Source: Bacteroidales bacterium
Lineage (GTDB): Bacteria; Bacteroidota; Bacteroidia; Bacteroidales; ML635J-15
Assembly: GCA_031275085.1 (NCBI GenBank)
Contig: JAISPG010000028.1
Location: 62,001 to 126,000 of the forward strand
Length of the DNA stretch: 64,000 nucleotides
Direction: 5' to 3'
The notes beneath the pieces are model-generated. The model was not told the origin of the DNA and ran no database searches. It was given only the letters and a program-made list of their open reading frames with translations. This document shows positions 51,377 to 59,353 of this stretch, in pieces. The first letter of the stretch is position 1; each line of letters starts with the position of its first letter. Position numbers and translations under genes: made by a program.

Positions 51377-52054
51377 TTATTGTTTTTGCCTCTGATAATA
51401 CAATTTAATAATATTCTCAGAATCTTTTATACTTGTTTTTAGCCAATCAAGCAGAAGTTCATTTTTTTCATCATCTCGTAAATGCCAGTTGATACATGAC
51501 AGTCTTAACTTTTTTGAAAGTTCATATAAACATATGGCAGCAGAAACAGAAATATTAAAACTTTCGGTAAATCCCACCATATTTATTTTAACAAATTCAT
51601 CTGCATTATTCATAGCAATGTCCGAAAGTCCGGGAAGTTCCGAACCGAACAAAAGTGCAATCTTACCTTTTTCCAGATCAAGTTCTTCCAATACGGTATC
51701 ATTGGTATGAGGCGTAGTTGCTACGATCCTGTAACCTTTATTTCTAAGGTGTTTTATTGTATTCAAAGTATTATCGACTACCGACTTGTATTTCGAAATA
51801 CTTAACCATTGTGCAGAACCTAAAGAAACATCAGGATTAACACTATACGAAAAATTATTTTCAATCATGTGAATATCCTGAATTCCAAAACAATCACAAG
51901 ACCTGAGTACTGCCGAAGCGTTATGGGACTGGAATAAATCTTCAAGTACTACAGTAATATATCTTGTACGGAACTCCAATACTTTATTAAAAGTATTTAA
52001 TCTATCCCCGGTAACTAAACCGGAAAGAAATTCTATAAGCTTTCTATCAATCAT
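51377..52054 (-). CDS. SPOUT-family RNA 2'-O-methyltransferase (TrmH-like)
   Basis: Start moved from 52096 to the ATG at 52054 (MIDRKLIEFLSGLVTGDRLNTF), because the first 14 listed codons lie in the HU terminator hairpin. 225 aa. SpoU motifs: LFQSHNASAVLRSCDCFGI (motif 1 with catalytic Arg), ALLFGSELPGLS (motif 2) and FTESFNISVSAAICLYEL (motif 3), a trefoil-knot SAM fold. The pattern is TrmH, which methylates G18 of tRNAs, although other rRNA positions are possible. 53 bp downstream of HU; expressed by read-through or its own promoter. Confidence 0.88.
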   Translation of the reverse strand: MIDRKLIEFLSGLVTGDRLNTFNKVLEFRTRYITVVLEDLFQSHNASAVLRSCDCFGIQDIHMIENNFSYSVNPDVSLGSAQWLSISKYKSVVDNTLNTIKHLRNKGYRIVATTPHTNDTVLEELDLEKGKIALLFGSELPGLSDIAMNNADEFVKINMVGFTESFNISVSAAICLYELSKKLRLSCINWHLRDDEKNELLLDWLKTSIKDSENIIKLYYQRQKQ

Positions 52055-52060
52055 ACAAAT

Positions 52061-52089
52061 AAAAAAAGGGAACTTACGGCTCCCTTTTT
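52061..52089 (-). terminator. Rho-independent terminator of the HU gene
   Basis: AAAAAGGGA (52063-52071) and TCCCTTTTT (52081-52089) form a 9-bp stem with 9-nt loop; on the minus strand a T-run follows. It begins 19 bp past the HU stop and shows why the listed TrmH N-terminus is not real. Confidence 0.85.
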
Positions 52090-52107
52090 CAAACAATTTT
52101 TTCTTAA

Positions 52108-52383
52108 TTACTTAACTGCTTCTTTAAGTTCGCTACCTACTGAAAATTTAACAACATTTTTAGCAGGGATATTGATTATTTCAGTTGGTTTTTGTGGGTT
52201 ACGGCCTTTTCTTGCAGCTCTTTTTGTAACACCAAAAGTTCCAAATCCTACTAAAGCAATTTTATCACCTTTTTTCAAAGTTTCAGTTGTTGCTTCGATG
52301 AAAGCATCTAATGCTTTTTTTGAATCAGCTTTTGTTAAACCAGCTTTGCTAGCGATAGCATCGATAAGTTGTCCTTTGTTCAT
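52108..52383 (-). CDS. HU family DNA-binding protein
   Basis: 91 aa, normal HU length: MNKGQLIDAIASKAGLTKADSKKALDAF (helices), GDKIALVGFGTFGVTKRAARKGRNPQKPTEIINIPAKNVVKF (DNA-binding arms with the intercalating Pro in RNPQ). Binds and bends DNA, nucleoid architecture. Own promoter and terminator. Highly expressed gene in this phylum. Faces a 700-bp gap to gcvP. Confidence 0.96.
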   Translation of the reverse strand: MNKGQLIDAIASKAGLTKADSKKALDAFIEATTETLKKGDKIALVGFGTFGVTKRAARKGRNPQKPTEIINIPAKNVVKFSVGSELKEAVK

Positions 52384-52427
52384 TCTTTTAAATTTTAGAA
52401 AGTTAGTAATTCTTTATCATATCAAGA

Positions 52428-52459
52428 CAAAAATAAAATTATAAAAATACTCATACAAG
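52428..52459 (-). promoter_or_regulatory. Promoter of the HU gene
   Basis: Minus strand CTTG (52459-52456), 20-bp spacer, TATTTTTG (52435-52428); leader about 38 nt. Confidence 0.55.
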
Positions 52460-53026
52460 TTTTTCACAAAAAAACATGCTTTTTGTTAATATCTTTAACA
52501 GATTGTTAATAAAGCTGGCTCTTTTCATTATAAATAGCGCGTTTTAGAAGTTTTTCCTTACCGGATAGCAAAATAATATAGAACAGATTTAACCGTTAAA
52601 AATATTTTGCATCAATTTTATATATAAAAAAAATAAGCTATCTTAAGAAAATAACAATAAATAAACATCAAAATTAAATAAAATATTTCATTAGCGACAA
52701 AGAGATTACATATTATCTGTATTTTTTAGAAAAAACATGATGCCTCATGCAAAAAACCAATTGTTCAGCACATTGAATACAAATAACATATTTATATTTT
52801 TGAAAAAAATTACAATATGAATTATGAATTGAAAAAACTAGTAATACATTTTATTAACATGTAAATAAAATCTTTTTAGAGGATTTGATATACTTATTTA
52901 TTCTCTACTTTATTGTACACTTTTTATCTTTTATGACTATTAATTAGAAAACGATAATACTCTTATAATAAAACAATTATAATAAACCTAAGAAAGAAAT
53001 CACATATCATACAATGTTTTTATAGT
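52460..53026. other. Long non-coding gap between HU and gcvP, with an internal promoter-like element
   Basis: About 570 bp, very AT-rich, no ORF of note on either strand. A plus-strand promoter-like pair is present: ATTG (52772-52775), 19 bp, TATTTTTG (52795-52802), 300 bp before gcvP. It could give gcvP a long leader or drive a small RNA. I see no glycine riboswitch: the conserved tandem aptamer elements are absent. Confidence 0.35.
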
Positions 53027-53058
53027 ATTGCTTATTCGAATTAATTATTATAATTTTA
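53027..53058 (+). promoter_or_regulatory. Probable promoter of gcvP
   Basis: ATTG (53027-53030), 20 bp, TAATTTTA (53051-53058); last base of the -7 differs from consensus. Leader about 38 nt to the ATG at 53103. Confidence 0.4.
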
Positions 53059-53102
53059 CGCTCAAATAAATCAAGTATCTAACAAAAAATAAAACCGATA
53101 AT

Positions 53103-55970
53103 ATGATAAAAGAAGACTTTTCAAAACGCCACATTGGACCTCGTGAAAGTGAATATTCTGAGATGTTGAAAAAAGTTGGAGTTTCGTCTATCAATGAGTT
53201 GATGGATCAAATAATACCTCCTGCGATAAGGCTAAAAGAAGACATTATCATTGATGCCCCGCTAACAGAATATGAATACCTTAATAAAATAAAAAATATA
53301 GCATCAAAAAATAAAGTATACCGTTCATTTATAGGAATGGGATATTATGGAACATCTGTTCCATCTGTTATTTTAAGGAATATTTTTGAAAATCCGGGAT
53401 GGTATACATCATATACCCCCTATCAGGCAGAAATAAGCCAGGGACGATTGGAAGCCCTTTTAAATTTTCAAACAGTTATTACGGAATTAACAGGAATGGA
53501 AATTTCAAACTGTTCGTTACTTGACGAAGGAACTGCTGCTGCCGAAGCTATGAGTATGATGTTTGCCGCTCGTTCACGACAGGCAATAAAAGAAGGAAAA
53601 AATGTTTTATTCGTTGATAATGATATTTTTCCTCAGACACTGGATGTACTTAAACTACGTGCAGAACCAATAGGTGTTAACATTGTTACCGGAAGTTATG
53701 AAGATTATGAATTTTCAGATAAAACATTTGGTATAATTGTTCAATACCCGGCAGCAAGCGGAATAATAAAAGATTATTCAAAATTTGTCGAAAAAGCGCA
53801 TGCCGCAGAAGTTTTGGTCGCTGTTGCTGCTGATATATTATCATTGGCAATTTTAACACCTCCGGGAGAATGGGGAGCTGATATAGTTATTGGTTCAACA
53901 CAAAGATTAGGCCTTCCATTAGGTTATGGAGGTGCGCATGCCGGATATCTTGCTACCTCCGACAAATATAAAAGAATCATGCCGGGCAGAATTATAGGGG
54001 TAAGCGTAGACAGACATGGAAATAAAGCTCTGAGAATGGCTCTGCAAACACGTGAACAGCATATAAAACGCGAAAAAGCTACTTCAAATATATGTACAGC
54101 CCAGGCTTTACTTGCTGTTATGTCCGGAATGTATGCCGTTTATCATGGACCGGAAGGAATAAAAAGGATAGCATTGAATATCCATCAGGCTGCAAAATTC
54201 CTGAGCCAGGAATTAGTAAAACTTGGATATAAAATATTAGACCAAAACTTTTTTGACACACTGGAAATAAGACTTCCTGACAATGTCAGATCTTCAGATG
54301 TACAAAAAATAGCTTTAGAAAAAGAAATAAATTTTCATTATATTAATGATAGTATAATTGGATTAAGTACCGACGAAACAATCACAATAGAAGAAATTAA
54401 TACGATTCTTGAAATTTTTGCAAAAGCAAATAATAAACCATTCTCAAAGATCATAGAAATAAATAATAAATACGAGTTTAATTCAGATTTCAAACGTAAA
54501 AGCGATTTTCTAAAACAAAAAACCTTCAGTATTTATCACAGCGAAACTGAAATGATGCGTTATATCAAAAAATTAGAAAACCGCGACATTGCATTAAACC
54601 GCTCCATGATACCATTAGGATCATGTACAATGAAATTAAATTCTGCAACATCAATGCTTCCGTTAAGCTGGAGTGAATTTGGTAATATTCATCCTTTTGT
54701 TCCTGTTGACCAGGCAGAAGGATATCGTGAAATGATAAATGAACTTGAAAAAGATCTTGCAATAATTACAGGTTTTGCAGCAACATCATTACAACCTAAT
54801 TCCGGAGCCAGTGGCGAACATGCAGGATTAATGGTAATACGCGAATATCACAAATCCCGCGGAGAAGGACACCGTAATATTTGCTTAATTCCTTCATCAG
54901 CCCATGGAACCAATCCTGCAAGTGCTGTTATGGCAGGAATGGATATTGTGGTTGTTAAAAGTGATGAAAAAGGAAATATCGATGTTGATGATTTTAAGGC
55001 AAAAGCAATTGAACACAAGAATAATCTTGCTGCCACAATGATCACATATCCTTCAACACATGGAGTATTTGAAAGCCGTATTCTTGAAATGATTAAAATT
55101 ATTCACGAAAATGGCGGACAGGTTTATATGGACGGAGCAAATATGAATGCTCAGGTTGGATTAACAAATCCTGGTTTTATAGGTGCTGATGTATGTCATC
55201 TAAACCTTCATAAAACATTTGCAGGTCCTCATGGTGGAGGTGGTCCGGGCGTAGGTCCTATCTGTGTTGCAAAACATCTTGTTGAGTTTTTGCCAACTCA
55301 TTCTGTTGTTAAAACCGGTGGTAAAAACGGAATTCATGCTGTAGCGTCTTCTCCTTACGGAAGTGCATTGATCGAAATCATAAACCATGCCTATATTAAA
55401 ATGCTGGGAGCCGGAGGTTTAAAACATGCTACTGAAATGGCAATGCTGAATGCAAATTATATTGCCAATGAATTAAAAGGTTATTTTGAAGTTCTTTATA
55501 CAGGAGAAACAGGACGTTGTGCTCATGAAATGATATTAAACGTTAACAAGTTCCGCGAAGAATACGGTATAGAAGCTGCCGATATTGCACGCAGATTAAT
55601 GGATTATGGATTTCATGCTCCTACCCTGTCGTTCCCTGTTCATGAAACATTGATGGTTGAACCAACTGAAAGCGAAAGCAAACAGGAGCTTGATAGATTT
55701 ATTGAAGTTATGAAATCAATAAAAATGGAGTGTGAAGATATTAAATCAGGAAAATTAGACCGTGAAGACAATCCTCTTAAAAATGCTCCACATACCCAGT
55801 TCGAATGTATTGCTTCGGAATGGAATCACAAATATTCTCGGGAACAGGCTGCATTTCCTTTAGAATGGACAAAAGAAAATAAATTCTGGCCTTATGTAAG
55901 TAAAATCGACAACGGATACGGAGATCGTAATCTTATGTGTACAAACAGCTTTTTAGAATCAGAAAAATAA
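53103..55970 (+). CDS. gcvP: Glycine dehydrogenase (decarboxylating), P-protein
   Basis: 955 aa single-chain P-protein of the glycine cleavage system; decarboxylates glycine on PLP and passes the aminomethyl group to the H-protein lipoyl. N-terminal block FSKRHIGPRESEYSEMLKKVG, SLLDEGTAAAEAMSM, the loop RSMIPLGSCTMKLNS, and the PLP-binding Lys in HLNLHKTFAGPHGGGGPG (about residue 704). Both halves are present, so this is the fused type rather than split gcvPA/PB. No gcvT or gcvH is nearby. Feeds one-carbon units; fits the serine dehydratase elsewhere in the window. Confidence 0.97.
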   Translation: MIKEDFSKRHIGPRESEYSEMLKKVGVSSINELMDQIIPPAIRLKEDIIIDAPLTEYEYLNKIKNIASKNKVYRSFIGMGYYGTSVPSVILRNIFENPGWYTSYTPYQAEISQGRLEALLNFQTVITELTGMEISNCSLLDEGTAAAEAMSMMFAARSRQAIKEGKNVLFVDNDIFPQTLDVLKLRAEPIGVNIVTGSYEDYEFSDKTFGIIVQYPAASGIIKDYSKFVEKAHAAEVLVAVAADILSLAILTPPGEWGADIVIGSTQRLGLPLGYGGAHAGYLATSDKYKRIMPGRIIGVSVDRHGNKALRMALQTREQHIKREKATSNICTAQALLAVMSGMYAVYHGPEGIKRIALNIHQAAKFLSQELVKLGYKILDQNFFDTLEIRLPDNVRSSDVQKIALEKEINFHYINDSIIGLSTDETITIEEINTILEIFAKANNKPFSKIIEINNKYEFNSDFKRKSDFLKQKTFSIYHSETEMMRYIKKLENRDIALNRSMIPLGSCTMKLNSATSMLPLSWSEFGNIHPFVPVDQAEGYREMINELEKDLAIITGFAATSLQPNSGASGEHAGLMVIREYHKSRGEGHRNICLIPSSAHGTNPASAVMAGMDIVVVKSDEKGNIDVDDFKAKAIEHKNNLAATMITYPSTHGVFESRILEMIKIIHENGGQVYMDGANMNAQVGLTNPGFIGADVCHLNLHKTFAGPHGGGGPGVGPICVAKHLVEFLPTHSVVKTGGKNGIHAVASSPYGSALIEIINHAYIKMLGAGGLKHATEMAMLNANYIANELKGYFEVLYTGETGRCAHEMILNVNKFREEYGIEAADIARRLMDYGFHAPTLSFPVHETLMVEPTESESKQELDRFIEVMKSIKMECEDIKSGKLDREDNPLKNAPHTQFECIASEWNHKYSREQAAFPLEWTKENKFWPYVSKIDNGYGDRNLMCTNSFLESEK

Positions 55971-56009
55971 ATAAAAACCTGCTTAAAGCTTAAATTAAGA
56001 TTTTACATA

Positions 56010-56048
56010 AATAACCGCAAAATTTAAATTGAAAATTTTGCGGTTATT
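56010..56048. terminator. Strong bidirectional terminator after gcvP
   Basis: AATAACCGCAAAATTT (56010-56025) and AAATTTTGCGGTTATT (56033-56048) form a 16-bp perfect stem with 7-nt loop, 39 bp past gcvP and 58 bp before the end of the convergent gene. Confidence 0.85.
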
Positions 56049-56106
56049 TGTTATTTTTCATATAGTTTTATTCATTATATATGGATTTATATAAAAATCA
56101 CTCTTA

Positions 56107-56610
56107 TTATTTACCGCACAAATCTATAAACTCATATTTATTCCCCGAATAATCAAGGATTCTTACAAAATCATCAAAGCTAATTGAAAGTAATGCATTT
56201 AACTTATTAGGTAAAAAAGTTAATTTTGATTTTGTTTCTAATGATTGATCAATAAATACTTCTACATGATTTTCCGTATCATTAAGCAAACTAAAAACTG
56301 AAATTGCTCCCACTGTGCCTTTTATCCATCTATCTATTCTTTCCTGCGAAGCAAAAGATATTTTTCCTTTTTTAAATCTCTGTTCCAGAATGCTAATATT
56401 CACATCTCTGTAAAAATCGGAAATAATAAGGAAATGTCTATCTCCTTTATGATTTCTCATAAAAAGATTTTTGCAACGAGTAGCTTTTATTTTTTCCCAG
56501 AATTCGCTATCGTCTTCAGTTGAAAAATCTTCAGGACTTTGATAATATTCAAATGGAATTTTTAACTTACCTAAAGTATCATAAACTATGGCTTCTCCGA
56601 TGAAATCCAT
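56107..56610 (-). CDS. YbaK/ProX-type aminoacyl-tRNA deacylase
   Basis: 167 aa. Hallmarks of the prolyl-tRNA-synthetase-associated editing domain: VYDTLGKLKIPFEYYQSP (1-25), KNLFMRNHKGDRHFLIISDF with the conserved Lys of the KNLF motif, KISFASQERIDRWIKGTVGAISVFSLLND (about 85-113). Such free-standing proteins hydrolyse mischarged Ala- or Cys-tRNA(Pro). The closest pattern I know is ProXp-ala/PrdX. Cytoplasmic, convergent with gcvP. Confidence 0.87.
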   Translation of the reverse strand: MDFIGEAIVYDTLGKLKIPFEYYQSPEDFSTEDDSEFWEKIKATRCKNLFMRNHKGDRHFLIISDFYRDVNISILEQRFKKGKISFASQERIDRWIKGTVGAISVFSLLNDTENHVEVFIDQSLETKSKLTFLPNKLNALLSISFDDFVRILDYSGNKYEFIDLCGK

Positions 56611-56675
56611 AAAACCGGACAGGTTAATGAAATTTAATTTGTATTATTATAATTTCTACAAATTATAAAGTTGAT

Positions 56676-57710
56676 TTAATCAAGGTATTGATAATAATAT
56701 TGATCAGACCACGGAACAAATTTTAAATTTGAAGTATGTGATCCTTTATTAAGAGAATCTAATGTTGATTTTCCTAATTTTACATTCATATATTCATTAT
56801 ATCTTGATGCAAACAAACCATAACCTTCACTCAGATTGGTGAACGAAGGCTTGTGTTGTGCAATACCTGTTGAGGGAGCAGAAACCTGTGAATAGGTATA
56901 ATAATTTTCATCAGCCACAACTAAATTAAATGTAACAGAATTCGGCATTTTCACATATCGTTTGACATCTCTATCAGTAGGTTGTATAGTATTAACAAGC
57001 ACATCATAAAACGAAGATATCTGAAAATCCTTATCTACCACATCATTATTATAAGAAATCGGAAGCATATCAGTAGTCTGAGGAAATTTTATAGATTTAT
57101 ATACAGTGTCATTCCCTTCAACTTCAAAATAATTAAAAGTTATAACCATCTGATAAATATTGGCAGAATATCCCGCCCTGAACCTATATGTAAAAGCTCC
57201 TTCATATTTGGCAAAATCAATATTTCTGGTATTTGAAGCAGGTTTTGTTACTGCAGATCCATAAACCAGTTTCGTATTTCCGGTAACTATAAACCTACCA
57301 TTTTCAATATTCACAACCAACTCATATTCTGTATCTCTATCATAATCACCGAAATTAATATTTTTTCTGTAAACAAGATTTTTATCACTTGCAAAATAAC
57401 CTGTATCTTTAGGGATTTCAACAGCATCAAAACGCCATTCTCTTTTTTGAGTACCGTTTTTATATTCTTTCAAAATAACTTCTGCGCCTGAAAAAAATAA
57501 AGAATCGCTTATAATTGCCATTTCTGCAGCAGGCTTATCTCCTAAAAAAGATTTATTTACCTTCACATACTGATATTCTGCTGATGGGTCCAAAACACAA
57601 TATATTATAGGAAAAACTTCATAATCAGCATTCACATTAACATCCGTATTGCATGAGCTTCCAAAAAGCAAAATAAAAAACAAACTTGTTAATATTATAT
57701 TAATCTTCAT
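56676..57710 (-). CDS. Lipoprotein, DUF4249-like
   Basis: 344 aa with lipobox LFGSSCNTD. N-terminal beta-rich part (FPIIYCVLDPSAEYQYVKVNKSFLGDKPA, about 33-62) followed by a variable middle and SFTNLSEGYGLFASRYNEYMNV near the C-terminus. The layout fits the DUF4249 family of Bacteroidota outer-membrane lipoproteins, often coded with TonB-dependent receptors, but no receptor gene is adjacent here. Role unknown, possibly ligand handling at the surface. The minus-strand TAACTTTG at 57746-57739 is its -7 candidate. Confidence 0.65.
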   Translation of the reverse strand: MKINIILTSLFFILLFGSSCNTDVNVNADYEVFPIIYCVLDPSAEYQYVKVNKSFLGDKPAAEMAIISDSLFFSGAEVILKEYKNGTQKREWRFDAVEIPKDTGYFASDKNLVYRKNINFGDYDRDTEYELVVNIENGRFIVTGNTKLVYGSAVTKPASNTRNIDFAKYEGAFTYRFRAGYSANIYQMVITFNYFEVEGNDTVYKSIKFPQTTDMLPISYNNDVVDKDFQISSFYDVLVNTIQPTDRDVKRYVKMPNSVTFNLVVADENYYTYSQVSAPSTGIAQHKPSFTNLSEGYGLFASRYNEYMNVKLGKSTLDSLNKGSHTSNLKFVPWSDQYYYQYLD

Positions 57711-57713
57711 TAT

Positions 57714-57746
57714 TATATTTGCATAAAATTTAGAGAAACAAAGTTA
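57714..57746. promoter_or_regulatory. Divergent -7 boxes for panB and the lipoprotein gene
   Basis: Plus-strand TATATTTG (57714-57721) faces panB (ATG 57779) and minus-strand TAACTTTG (57746-57739) faces the lipoprotein gene (start 57710). Both match TAnnTTTG; neither has a strong -33. The two face each other across 17 bp, so the transcripts would overlap at their 5' ends. Confidence 0.4.
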
Positions 57747-57778
57747 AATAAATAATTTTAAAAATAATAATTATTATC

Positions 57779-58591
57779 ATGTCTATTCACAAAGAAGTAA
57801 AAAAAATTACTACTAATGTTCTTCAGGAGATGAAGGATTCGGGTAAAAAAATATCCATGTTAACAGCTTATGATTACAGCATGGCAAAAATATTGGATAG
57901 TACAGGTATTGATGTTATATTAGTTGGTGATTCGGCAGCAAACGTAATGGCTGGTTACGATTCCACATTACCGATAACCCTGAATGAAATGATTTATCAT
58001 GCTGTTAGTGTTGTACGTGGAGTTTCAAGAGCTTTGGTAATTGTAGATCTTCCATTTGGCACATATCAGGGCAATTCAAAATTAGCATTATCATCAGCTA
58101 TAAGAATTATGAAAGAAACCGGTGCCGGTGCAGTAAAAATCGAAGGTGGCGAAGAAGTTAAAGATTCCATAAAAAGAATCTTGTCGGCCGGAATTCCCGT
58201 TATGGGACATCTTGGATTAATGCCCCAAAGTATTCATAAATTCGGAACTTATGTTGTGAGGGCTAAAGAAGAGGAAGAAGCGTCAAAATTAATATCTGAT
58301 GCTCATTTATTGGAAGATTTAGGATGTTTTGGTGTTGTTCTGGAAAAAATTCCTGCTGCTCTGGCAAAACAAATTGCATCTGAAGTAAAAATTCCTATAA
58401 TAGGTATTGGTGCAGGAAATGTAGATGGTCAGGTCTTGGTTTTACACGATATGCTTGGAATTACTCAGGAATTTTCACCTCGTTTTCTGAGAAGATATGC
58501 AACTCTTGATAAAATAATAGGTGATGCTGTTGTTAATTACATCAATGATGTGAAAAGCGGTGATTTTCCAAATAAAAACGAGCAATATTAA
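57779..58591 (+). CDS. panB: 3-methyl-2-oxobutanoate hydroxymethyltransferase
   Basis: 270 aa TIM-barrel enzyme that makes ketopantoate from 2-oxoisovalerate and methylenetetrahydrofolate, first step of pantothenate/CoA synthesis. Motifs: [37 protein letters not shown] (metal-binding Asp), [33 protein letters not shown] and [18 protein letters not shown]. Length and motif order are normal. It sits 78 bp before the pseudouridine synthase; the same direction may reflect co-transcription. Folate one-carbon use connects loosely with gcvP. Confidence 0.97.
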   Translation: MSIHKEVKKITTNVLQEMKDSGKKISMLTAYDYSMAKILDSTGIDVILVGDSAANVMAGYDSTLPITLNEMIYHAVSVVRGVSRALVIVDLPFGTYQGNSKLALSSAIRIMKETGAGAVKIEGGEEVKDSIKRILSAGIPVMGHLGLMPQSIHKFGTYVVRAKEEEEASKLISDAHLLEDLGCFGVVLEKIPAALAKQIASEVKIPIIGIGAGNVDGQVLVLHDMLGITQEFSPRFLRRYATLDKIIGDAVVNYINDVKSGDFPNKNEQY

Positions 58592-58669
58592 TTAGAAAAA
58601 TATATTTTTAATATCTATTTTAGTTCATTCTCTGCAATAAGTCTTTTTTTTAAATATTAATTTTGATGT

Positions 58670-59350
58670 ATGGATATAATTCCAATTGAAATATTATATG
58701 AAGACAATCACATAATCGCGGTAAACAAAAGAGCCGGACAGATCGTTCAGGGAGATAAAACCGGAGATATGCCTTTATCTGAAATTGTAAAATCATATAT
58801 CAAAAAAAAGTATAACAAACCTGGAGAAGTTTTTTTAGGTGTTCCTCACAGGTTAGACAGACCTGTAAGCGGAGTTATCTTATTTGCAAAAACCAGTAAA
58901 GCCCTCACACGGTTAAATGAAATGTTCAAAAAAAAGGAGACAAAAAAAATATATAGAGCAATAACCGCAAATCCTCCGCCAAAAGAATATGACAAACTTA
59001 CAAACCATATTCAAAGAAATACAAAACAAAACAAATCATACATACGGGAAAAAGAAAATGCTGATACAAAACTTGCAATTTTGGAATATAAGCTAATCTC
59101 CAGTTCTGAAAAATATTTTCTCCTTGAAATTAATTTACATACAGGAAGACATCACCAGATAAGATGTCAACTTTCGCATATAGGATGCCCGATAAGAGGT
59201 GACTTAAAATACGGTTTTCCCCGATCAAACAGTAATGGAGGAATAAATCTTCATGCTATTGAAATAAGCCTTATCCACCCAGTAAAAAAAGAGCCTTTAA
59301 CAATAAAGGCTCCTCTCCCAAACGATAGTATCTGGAATATTTTTAATTAA
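58670..59350 (+). CDS. RluA-family RNA pseudouridine synthase
   Basis: 226 aa catalytic domain without an S4 domain. Start ATG 58670 (MDIIPIEILYEDNHIIAVNKRAGQIVQ). Catalytic Asp in VPHRLDRPVSGVILFAKT (about 64), YRAITANPPPK, LLEINLHTGRHHQIRCQLSHIGCPIRGDLKYG (about 160-191). Length suggests RluA (23S/tRNA) rather than RluC/D. The last codons overlap the terminator hairpin of the convergent DUF2723 gene, so its C-terminus (KEPLTIKAP) does two jobs. Confidence 0.93.
   Translation: MDIIPIEILYEDNHIIAVNKRAGQIVQGDKTGDMPLSEIVKSYIKKKYNKPGEVFLGVPHRLDRPVSGVILFAKTSKALTRLNEMFKKKETKKIYRAITANPPPKEYDKLTNHIQRNTKQNKSYIREKENADTKLAILEYKLISSSEKYFLLEINLHTGRHHQIRCQLSHIGCPIRGDLKYGFPRSNSNGGINLHAIEISLIHPVKKEPLTIKAPLPNDSIWNIFN
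59284..59312 (-). terminator. Terminator of the DUF2723 gene inside the RluA coding sequence
   Basis: GAGCCTTTA (59291-59299), loop ACAA, TAAAGGCTC (59304-59312): a perfect 9-bp stem. On the minus strand it is followed by seven T (plus A-run 59284-59290). It lies 42 bp past the stop of the minus-strand DUF2723 gene and within the last 22 codons of the plus-strand gene. Confidence 0.85.
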
Positions 59351-59353
59351 TTT

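Noticed and set aside
52460-53102. Glycine riboswitch before gcvP
   Set aside because: None of the conserved tandem-aptamer GG/purine-rich core blocks is visible in this AT-rich gap.
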